DNA from: Petunia secreta
Taxonomy: Eukaryota > Streptophyta > Magnoliopsida > Solanales > Solanaceae
Length of the DNA stretch: 64,000 nt
Direction of reading: 5' to 3'
Assembly: GCA_029990175.1 (NCBI GenBank)
Contig: JARKIP010000065.1
Span: 29,056,501-29,120,500, forward strand
Positions 55,909 to 64,000 of the stretch are shown here, in pieces. Numbering within the stretch: position 1 is the stretch's first letter; each line of letters begins with the position of its first letter. Under the pieces are notes generated by a model. The model saw nothing but the letters and a program-made list of their open reading frames with translations. It was not told the origin of the DNA and did no database searches. The position numbers were made by a program, and so were the translations under genes.

Positions 55909-55917
55909 TATAAAAAA
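55909..55917 (+). promoter_or_regulatory. Candidate TATA box of the plus Ogre-like LTR
   Basis: TATAAAAAA lies 250 bases into the LTR. The C-rich context before it is shared with the minus copy at 25851-25858. Confidence 0.5.
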
Positions 55918-57713
55918 CCAAAAAACCTCATTTTCTCATTTTACACCCCTAGCTCTCATTGAGCTGGGAAAACTATGCTGAAATTCCCACAGCACACCGA
56001 AAAAACTCCCTCCACCGGATCTCCACCGCGCCGCCGCCACCATTCCACCGGTCGGCCACCACCTCCGGTGGCCGGAAAATTTAGCAAAATACACTATTGG
56101 AAAGATCCCGACCCCCCCATTCCATTTCTCAACTTAGTTTCTTCAAAATCTAAGCCGTTTGTCGTAGATCGGACTTTGAAAAGCGGGCTCCGACGACTTT
56201 TGGCTCTTTCCGGTAAGTTTTTGGGTTCATTCTTTTCCCCTCACCTTTCTCTACCTCTTCCCATACCCCGTTTTCCCAATACCCCGTTTCCTGAATTTCT
56301 TTCTTCTCCCTCCCAATTCTCTGTTTCTTTTCTGACTTTTATTGCTTTTTTTCTTCTCATTTTTCTTTTTCCATTTCTGTTATGGCGTGAGATGAGGATG
56401 AGTTTAGTGTGGGGAGGCTGTGATGATTTATTAGTGGCGTCGAGGTAGCGATATTGGTGGGGAGACTGTTATGGCTGTTTATGGTATCTTTTGGGGGGGG
56501 GGGGGTGGGTGTTTTCACTTTGGAACGGAGGCAGTGGGGTGTGTGTTGTTTGTTTCGATTGGTTAGTAATATTTGGGTATTTGGGTTGTAATGATGATAA
56601 TGCTCGGGGTGTTAGCGAGGTGTGTTGATGTAGCAGTTGTGAGGCTATTTCTGTTTTTGACGGGCCTGATTCTTGGAAGCTACAGCGATGCAGTTTCGTT
56701 TCTTTGATGTTTTGGCTCGTCAATGGTGACGATGTTGCAGCGTTTGGAGTGACTGACCCGAGGGCGAGGCAGTAAAGCCGAGGCAGGCAGCGAGGCAACG
56801 ATGACAGTGATGTTAATACGATCCAGGCAGCGAGCGCAACATCATTGACGCTTTGGCTTTAACGGGTTAGCAAAAGTATCCTTTGTAGTCTCTCTTTCCT
56901 GTTAGTTTAGTTTGTCCAGTCATGGTTATTGTATGGCTTTGTTTGATCTTCGTCCATAAGTTGTCATTGTTTTAGCTTATTAGTTTTAATTGGACTAGAG
57001 TATTGTATGGCTAGTTTTTGAATAGTGAGGTTGTATAGACATTTTGGTTGATGCTTTGGATATCAGTTTGTAAGCCTGTGAGCTTGTTTCTTGTGATTAA
57101 TGCATCCGAATGTTGTTGTCATCATATTTTAAGCATGAATTCGGAATCTGTTCTTACTCATTTGTTAAGCAATTAATTTTGTGATCTTATCAGGTATAGT
57201 TTCCATTTCAAATGTGAGGTTTTGGTTTAATTTTATTAAAGTGTCCAGACAAGTGCAGTATTTGTTATGTTTGTTTTCAGTTTTAATGGTAACTTTTGAA
57301 TAAAACAAGTTTGTTAAAAGAGTCCAGAACAAGGGAGTGAAGGGAACTGAATTTGGAAAGCATGTTTAAATGTCCAGAATCTGAAAGCAACTAGTTTAAA
57401 TGTTTGTTCTTGCTTTGGTCTTGAGTTTTGGTTTAGTTTAGTCAATTTGTTTAGTTTTTAAGTCTAGTTTGATCCATTTAGTTAGCTTGGGGCTGATCTT
57501 AGTTAGTTTTAGTTGGTTTTAAGTTAGTTGGGCTGATCTAGTTTGTCTAGTTTGGTCTTAATCCTTTTGGTTAGTGTGATGAGTGTTTAGTGTCCTTTTA
57601 AAGGACACTTCTTGCATTATTTCAGCCCCTTTAGGACTGTGTTTGGTGGCTGAAGCAGTGGCTCTTCAGCTGCTGTACCTTGCTGAAAAAGTAGCCAAAA
57701 ACACTCAAGTATA

Positions 57714-57751
57714 GGGGTGTGGGCTTGTACTTTTATACAAGTCCACACCCC
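57714..57751 (+). repeat. Hairpin with 16-base arms in the LTR
   Basis: GGGGTGTGGGCTTGTA and TACAAGTCCACACCCC are complementary with one mismatch around a six-base loop. A shorter palindrome (AGTGTCCTTT/AAAGGACACT) lies at 57589-57609. Confidence 0.85.
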
Positions 57752-59507
57752 ACCTTTTAGCCCCACCTTTTGGCTTCAATTTTCAGCATTAAATAGAGGC
57801 CTTTACTCCTCATTTAAGATCCATCTACCTGCTGAAAGCACACCAACTGCCTGCTGAATTACACAGAAAAATTGAGAGCAAAAACATAGAGAGAAAAAAT
57901 AGTGAGTTTAAAGTTTGAGATTTAGAACCAAAAGCCTTTACTTCATAGGCCTTTTGGTGCATAAATCTTTAAGTTTAAGTGGTCAAATAAGAGTTTAAAG
58001 GGCTGTTTAGTTTGCTGAATTTGGTGACCTTGCTGTGTTCGTTTGCTTGGTTTAACTTGTGGATCGACTTAGCCGAGCTCTAAGGTCTCGTTTACTGGGT
58101 AACACTCTAAACTTTGTATGTTCATGGCTTTATAGTATAAAGGATCCAGCATGTCTGAAGCTTTAAATTTCTGATCTTATTTGATGTTAGTTCTCTTGAT
58201 TAGCTAGCCATTTTTGCTAAAAGCTTAAACTCACTATGCACACGTTTTTTCACTCTTTAATTACTGTATTTGAGTTTTAGCCATTTAAAGGGCATGTGCA
58301 TGTAAGAAATAGCCTGTTTGAAGGCCGTTAGAATAGCAAAAAACAGACTTCGCTTAAAGTTAATGCTCGTCTTCATTTTTTTTTTGCATATCTCTGTTGA
58401 GGTAGCTATTTAGAAAAGGACAAAAATCAGTTTTTATTTATTTATGTATTTATTTTGTTGTGCCATTGTCTACAATACTCAGGAAAAATGGAAAGAAACA
58501 AACTTATCTAAATTTGTGGTGTGAATGTTTCCGAGCAAGACCCTAAAATCAAAGCACCTTTGTAAATTAAGATTGGTTTAAAATAAACGTTGCCACTTTA
58601 AGGCCTTGGGATAAATCTGAAATGAATATGCCAAGTGGGATTTGAGTGCAAAAATGATTCTAAAGAGGAGACAAATTAACGAGTTGCAACAGTAGGCAAA
58701 TTAGGATTTAACTAGGCAAATTAGGATTTAACTTCAACTTAAAATCCGGTCAAATGTGTTGATTAACAAACTGGATCGTTTACGTCAAAGACGATTAGGC
58801 TTAAACAAGTATTACATCTCATTAGTCAAAAAGGAAATAAGTTTGTCTGAAAAAATAAGTATGATTTGTGATCTACTTATTAGGCTAAAAGAAAATTAAA
58901 TTGCGAGAAACCAAAAATGGAGATTGTGTTGAATTTAATTTCAAATTCGATTACGCATTTATAAGTATGATTTGTGACCTACTTATTAGGCTAAAAGAAA
59001 AAATAAAATAAGCCAATCTTAAATTAATTATTTTTTGAAGTTAATTAAATTCTCTTAAAGATGGACCAGTCCTCTGCGAGGTTGGAAATGCGCAATACAT
59101 TTTATTTATTTATTTTGAATCAAAATATAAATTCGTCCAGTCCTCTGTGAGATTGGAAAGGAATGACACGCTTTTAATTTTCTCAATCAAACCACAAATT
59201 TAAATTAACGGCATTAATATAACAACCATATTTAATAAATTAAAAATTGCGACAATAAAGCAACTGTGCTCGGCACAAGACTCGAGGGTGCCTAATACCT
59301 TCCCGAGAGTGAACTGAGAACCTTACCTGAATCTCTAAACGCAGACCATTAGACGAGTCAAAGGTCTTCCAAGGTACCTTTTGGTGACTTGGCACACCTT
59401 AAACTATGTCAAGTGGCGACTCCGAGTTTAATCTCAATAATTTATGTACCTTTAAAACACCTAAGTCACAACCTTTATTTTTAGTAAATTTTTAGGGCGT
59501 GACAGCT

Positions 59508-59525
59508 TGGCGACTTCACTGGGGA
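59508..59525 (+). other. Primer-binding site of the plus Ogre-like element
   Basis: TGGCGACTTCACTGGGGA lies three bases after the LTR end. The same site type is in the minus copy at 21145-21162. Confidence 0.85.
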
Positions 59526-60778
59526 AATTAGTGAAAACTAGAATCTCCGGCTTTGATAAAATTGTCGCATGTTTTAATTTATTAAATATTTGGTTGTTAT
59601 ATTTATTGTCGTTATTACATGAAAAGTTGAATGTTACTGCTTTGATTTTTTTTTGAATTATATATAAACTGTCTTCCTCCGCAACCCTCTGAGTCTCTGA
59701 AACACACACACACACGTGCACTTACCAGATTGCTTGTGGCATCTGGGACTTTCTTACTAAATTGCCCATGATTTAGGAGGAAGGCGTGACGGGGTTTTAG
59801 GCCGGACACACTGTCTCCGGATGGCCCTGATGCGCTTTCCGCCCGGTTTGTCCACCGGGTTTTCAGCCAGTCTAGATACTGAGTCAGTTGTATCACCTAA
59901 AGTTAAAACTTTAGGCCCAATTATCTGCATCATATCCGACTTAATGAGGTGCGATACACCGGTATTGCACTTGTCTAGGTTGACTACCTTTTGTCTAAAC
60001 GGGACCCACTTTCCGGGAAAGACTTGTCTAAAAGGCATTCTATGTGTTGCATGCGACTAGGAAAGGTTGTTATGCTGACCAAATTGGAAAGAGACAAATT
60101 TCAAAAGAAAAAGAGAAAAAAGAAAGAAAAAAAAGGAAAGGAAAAGCGAGGAAGCAGGGTGAATTTTATGTTTTAAATGTAAATGTCTTGTTATTTTTAT
60201 AAATTGAGTCATACTGCTGTAATGGCAAATTTTTGTAAAAGCGCCAGTGTTGGCCGTCTTTTGTAGATGTCAGTTTTCTGTCGTTATAATGACGAAAATT
60301 TTACAAAAAAAATATACATACTTAGTAGTTTAGAAAGTCGAAAAATTTTGGTGTCAGTTTTCACGTCGTTATAATGGCGAATTTTTAGAAAAGGCTCGTA
60401 TATGGATGTTGTAAGTTTTTGGGATCCAGTTTTTCGCGTCGTTATGCTGGCAAAGTTTTTTACAAAAATACTGTAGTGTCATCACTGGAATGATTTTTTT
60501 GTTTTGATGTCAATGTGGCGTCGTTGTAACGTCGAATTTTTTCTTTTATAAATTACATCTAAATACCAATGTTGGTAATTTCTTGGAGTCAGTCCTGATG
60601 CCGTTATGATGTCAAAAATTTTTCGATTCTCTTAGGGCTTAACTTTACGTCATTACAATGACCTGTTGAAAATTGGAGTTTCGAATTAGCAGTTTATGCA
60701 TTTGTTTTGGTCTGTCGGTCAGCTGTTTTAAGTTGTTCTCAGGCTTTCAAACATTTGACACATTTTTCATTAGGAACA
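59526..60778 (+). other. Leader of the plus Ogre-like element with hairpin repeats
   Basis: No coding region is supported. Between 60210 and 60665 a short palindromic word recurs about seven times at 50-85 bp spacing. Clear copies are GTCGTTATAATGAC (60280), CGTCGTTATAATGGCG (60364) and GTCATTACAATGAC (60649). Variants are near 60213, 60436, 60518 and 60598. Most follow a CAGT/CAAT-T word and precede AAATTTTT. Confidence 0.7.
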
Positions 60779-62664
60779 ATGGCTGCATCATCTTCTAGGT
60801 CGGTCAATAGAAAATACCCTGCTGATGCCATTCCACCCTCTATCATGATGACTGATGGCCCACCCAAATCGGATAAATCTCTGAAATCTTGGTGGGACAC
60901 AATGAGTAAAATGCAGAAAGACTTAGTCCATGAAAAGATTGGTTTTCTGACTGACCTTGTGACTAAACCTATTGTCCCGCGTCGAGACTTGATCAGTGCA
61001 CTAGTTGGGTTTTGGAACCCAAACCAAAATACCTTCTGTTTTAAGGGGTTTGAGATGACGCCGACCCTCGAGGAGATAGCTGGGCTTCTTAAGCTGGTGA
61101 GAAAAAGAATATGATTGCTCCGAAGAAGGTTAATGAGCATAATTTTTTCAGTAATATCAAGGTACGAATAGACCTCTCAATCGCTAGTGTTCGTCAAGGC
61201 TGGATTTCATTTGATTACTTTTATGATCGTTTTGGGGCCGATAATGGTTTTAAGAAGTATGGATTTGAGTTCCATGACAAGCTGAAATATGAAGATTGGG
61301 TGCAACTTTGTCCTAAGGTCTTTGTGATCGCTTTGCTAGGGTTGTTGGTTTTCCCACTACCGGATAGAGCGATATCTATGAAGGTCAGTTGGACCATGGC
61401 AGCTTTATATGGTGGAGCACCAGACGCCACTATCATCCCGACGATTCTGGGTAGTATATTTCATGCTTTGACTCGATGCCACAAGGGAGAAAGCGGTTTC
61501 TTTGAGGGGTGTAACGTTCTATTACAGGTCTGGTTCTTGGAGCATGTACGCCCTTGCCCACCTCGTGATATTCTTAGGTGCTGTGACATCGATTATCTTG
61601 GATACCATCTCGAACACATCGAGAAGTATAAATTCCCAGAAAATGAGCCAGATTGGAGGTCTTTCTTGAACTCTCTCACGCCGGACAAGATTTTGTGGCA
61701 GTGTAGCTGGTTTCCTAAGAGGGAGGTTGTACACAGATGTGTGGACCGTCCTTTTCTCGTTTTGATGGGTTTGACAGCATCCCAGCCTTATGTTCCTCTG
61801 CGTGTACTTAGGCAGTTGGGTCGAAAGCAGGAGATCCCAATTGTTGAGGACATGAGTGCATATGTCTCAGACTGTCCTCTCAACCCAGCTACTCTTAGAG
61901 GTGAGATCTTGCGCTTGTGGGATACTAGGAGGCGCCTCGCAGAAAACACACAGGTTCAGGATGGACTTAAGGGGGAGGTCGTTCGGGAGTACAAGTTTTG
62001 GTATTACCACCAGCCCATACCCAGAGAGATGCCCGCGAGGTCGAGAGCAGGCATGGTTGACACTGAGGCCAGGTTGGATATGCAGGTTCAGCTTTCTAGG
62101 CACGAGATTGGGAAGAAATACCGTGCTACCATACAAAGCTTAATTGCAGAGAGGGATGCCGCCAGAGCTGCTCAGTCAGAGAGTGAGGGTTTCGCGCATC
62201 AGCACCTAGACACAGTCAGACGACTCCGTGTCATGCACTCACAAGCATTGACAGAGCGGGATGCCGACAGGGCAGCTTTTTTGGAAAGCAGGAGAAGGGA
62301 GGATTATCATCGCCAGGATGCCATAGATTCTCGAGCTCGACTTGATAGGGCATTAGAGCAGGGTGAGCAACTCAGAGGGCTAGCACAGGACCGACTTCGG
62401 GATATACAGACTGCAGGACAAACCATCAGTGTAGTTTATCGGCAGGTTTATGACTCTGCTACGTATGTTGCACGATCCATCGGTGACTATAGGAGGCTTC
62501 CCGCGGAGGACATACTCCCACATGTGCTTCCCTTCGTCACTAGAGTTGCAGCAGATTTGAATGGATTGCGTCGTACCTTAGTAGAAGGCCCGCCAGTAGA
62601 TCCCGAGGAGCCATTCGAGTTCGACCCAGAGGAGCCAGCTGACTTTGTGCCCCAGTCACCTTAG
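60779..62664 (+). pseudogene. Ogre-like ORF1 (plant mobile domain type), one frameshift
   Basis: The ATG at 60779 (context AACAATGG) opens M-A-A-S-S-S-R-S. The frame continues through M-T-P-T-L-E-E-I-A-G-L-L to about 61095. A one-base loss shifts to the frame that then runs open to 62664, for about 628 codons in total. Motifs in order are W-W-D (38-40), T-P-T-L-E-E (94-99), G-W-I-S-F-D-Y-F, R-F-G, D-W, F-V-I-A-L-L-G-L-L-V-F-P, a Trp-rich stretch (W-R-S-F-L, W-Q-C-S-W-F-P), then about 150 residues of charged coiled coil (A-E-R-D-A-A-R-A-A; R-R-E-D-Y-H-R-Q-D) and an acidic P-E-E-P tail. ORF1 of Ogre elements has no established function. Compared with the minus copy, this one is nearly intact. 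Confidence 0.85.
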
Positions 62665-63234
62665 TAGATACATCAGGCAAAGATGATGCAGATTATTGCT
62701 TTTTATCATTTATTTTACATCTTGGCTTTGTTGTACTTTATGTCGCTTTTGAATTTGGCATGTTGTAATTTATTTTCACTTTTTTCAGTCATTTGTACGT
62801 TTCTTTTAGTCGTGCTCCGGAAGCACCGTATGTACTCTTTCTTTTTAAGTAATGAAAATATTTTGCTTATTTTTATGTGTCAATTCATTTCACCCTCTAG
62901 CCTCACTTGAAAAAAAAAATACAAAAAAAAAAAAAGAAAAAAAAAAAAAAAGAAAAAAAAGAAAAAAAAAAAGAAAGAAGAAAAGAAATCAAATAATACA
63001 CTTGGGGATCTAATCTTAACCAATTCGGGATGACGCATAACGACCTTAGGCATTGCTTAGGCCGACGAGCAAATTCATGTTCCATGCTATCTTGTTGCAC
63101 TAACGTGTTTTGATTTGAATAGAGCTTGAGCAACTGCCGTGCTGGCCCCACATTCCTATTCCACCAGAATCAAGGGACCACTGCCTGTTCCAGAAGTGGT
63201 TGAAGCACCTCTTCATGAAAACACTCCAACAACG
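62665..63234 (+). other. Spacer between ORF1 and gag with a long A/G tract
   Basis: Bases 62908-62990 are almost pure purine, mainly A with scattered G. No gene is seen. A frame open in phase with gag begins upstream of the first gag ATG, so gag could start earlier only at a non-ATG codon. Confidence 0.7.
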
Positions 63235-64000
63235 ATGGCCGAAGAAACTGAGAACACTGAGCTGGTTCGCTTGGCTGAACAGCAGGCTAAGATGGCCGAG
63301 GATTTCACGGCCATGAAAGAAATGATGATGCAGCTGGTTCGTAACTTGGCAACAGTTCAGGCACCTCCTGTTCCGCCAGGTGCTGCTGGTTTCATGACGA
63401 ATACTCAGCCACCAGGGCAAGGGCAATCTACAATGGTAGGAGACCCCCGTTATCCTCCAGGGTTCGGTCCACATCCAGAAACTGACAACGTAGCTGGACC
63501 TTCTACTATACAACCTGGGGAACAATTCCCACAACATGGCCAAGCCCAAGTTCCTGCCACAGCATTCACCGTTCCTGCAGGACACACTTTGCAAAGATCA
63601 AACAGTGACCCACAGTTAAGGGCTCGTGATCAACAATTCGACCAAGCTCGGGGTAATGTACTCCGCCCCACTGAGTCGTATGATCATGGACACCACCCAG
63701 AATCACATGCTGATATCGAAAGATTGGGGAAAACAGAAGAGGCTGACTTTGCTCGGAAATTGAAAAGCTTGGAGCAAACTGTGAAAAACATACAAGGGCA
63801 AGGGGGGGTAAAACCAGTATTTCATACAAAGACATGTGCTTGTTCCCTCATGTGCCATTGCCTGAAGGTTTTGTTGTGCCCAAATTCGATCTGTACACTG
63901 GACAAAGTGATCCAATGATCCATGTGAAGATATACCTTAACAAAATGAGGGGTATCGAGAAGGATGAATTATTGATGGCGTACTTTGCGGACAGTTTGGG
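63235..64000 (+). pseudogene. gag: gag of the plus Ogre-like element, 5' part, frameshifted
   Basis: It starts at ATG 63235 (M-A-E-E-T-E) with a helical region (L-A-E-Q-Q-A-K-M-A-E-D). A Pro/Gly/Gln-rich linker follows, then a charged helix (F-A-R-K-L-K-S-L-E-Q-T-V-K-N-I). At the run of seven G (63792-63798) the frame is lost. A frame one base away then reads S-Y-K-D-M-C-L-F-P-H-V-P-L-P-E-G-F and F-D-L-Y-T-G-Q-S-D-P, the typical entry into the Gag capsid domain, open to the window end. Eight G would join the two. The defect may be real decay, or a sequencing or assembly miscount of the homopolymer. Confidence 0.85.

Larger units (their letters stand above)
55659..59504 (+). repeat. 5' LTR of the plus Ogre-like element (3846 bp)
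   Basis: It starts TGTAATCACCTAATTTTGAC and ends TTTAGGGCGTGACA. The last 300 bp (from AAGCAACTGTGCTCGGCACA) align with the minus copy's LTR end, including CTCGAGGGTGCCTAATACCT and GTCAAGTGGCGACTCCGA. It contains a TATA-type box at 55909 and a second, weaker one at 57789 (TAAATAGAGG). A 13-base G run is at about 56495, and a hairpin is at 57714-57751. The 157-codon open frame at 55975-56448 lies in the transcribed GC-rich stretch just after the TATA box and has no recognised domain. Confidence 0.85.
55659..64000 (+). mobile_element. Ogre-like LTR retrotransposon, 5' part (plus copy)
   Basis: In order it has an LTR (55659-59504), a primer-binding site (59508-59525), a leader (59526-60778), ORF1 (60779-62664), a spacer and the start of gag (63235 to the window end). 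The order LTR, primer site, ORF1, gag is that of Ogre elements. It is the same family as the minus copy at 18144-26229. pol and the 3' LTR lie beyond the window. Confidence 0.88.

Noticed and set aside
1..64000. tRNA or rRNA genes
   Set aside because: A read for T-arm GTTCRANYC boxes with matching stems found only isolated partial matches, such as near 23385 and 50172, that do not fold into a tRNA.

Overview
The window is plant nuclear DNA dominated by transposable elements. A Solanaceae (or close asterid) source fits best. The evidence is a TS-type SINE 3' end with its GTT-rich tail, Tat/Ogre-type Ty3/gypsy elements with long LTRs, intron-containing genes with GT...AG junctions, and AT-rich spacers. 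I cannot name the species.

Left third (1-26229): an Ogre-like element lies on the minus strand. Its 5' LTR is 21167-26229, followed by a TGGCGACT-type primer-binding site, a leader, and an ORF1 starting at 19649. An 18 kb Tat-type LTR element (81-18143, 4.35 kb LTRs, 5-bp duplication CTAAC) sits inside that ORF1, and the ORF1 reading frame resumes at 75-1. The 18 kb element keeps a gag gene with one in-frame stop and only the last part of pol, so it looks non-autonomous. A solo LTR (10909-12252, duplication GTTTC) is nested inside its leader. This gives three levels of nesting.

Middle (26230-43768): no host gene is recognised. Two head-to-tail Helitron-like elements are present (29008-31772 and 31773-33436). 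A 2.5 kb element with a 9-bp duplication and about 12 tandem 113-bp units (33689-36231) splits a Stowaway-like MITE. A 6.4 kb Mutator-like element (37358-43768) carries a decayed MuDR-type transposase on plus and, on minus, an open two-exon GRF zinc-finger gene. A hAT-type MITE sits in that gene's intron.

Host gene island (43769-54477): an intact P-class PPR gene (44043-46514) begins 274 bp from the MULE end. It is followed by SINE and LINE remnants, about 3.2 kb without a recognised gene, a MITE, and a two-exon fringe-like/DUF604 glycosyltransferase gene on minus (50995-53525).

Right end (54478-64000): a small copia-type derivative is interrupted by a MITE. Next to it is a second Ogre-like element on plus: LTR 55659-59504, primer-binding site, leader, ORF1 with one frameshift, and the start of gag running off the window. 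The two Ogre-like copies belong to one family, shown by matching LTR starts, LTR ends, primer sites, leaders and ORF1. They face away from each other, with the gene island between them.
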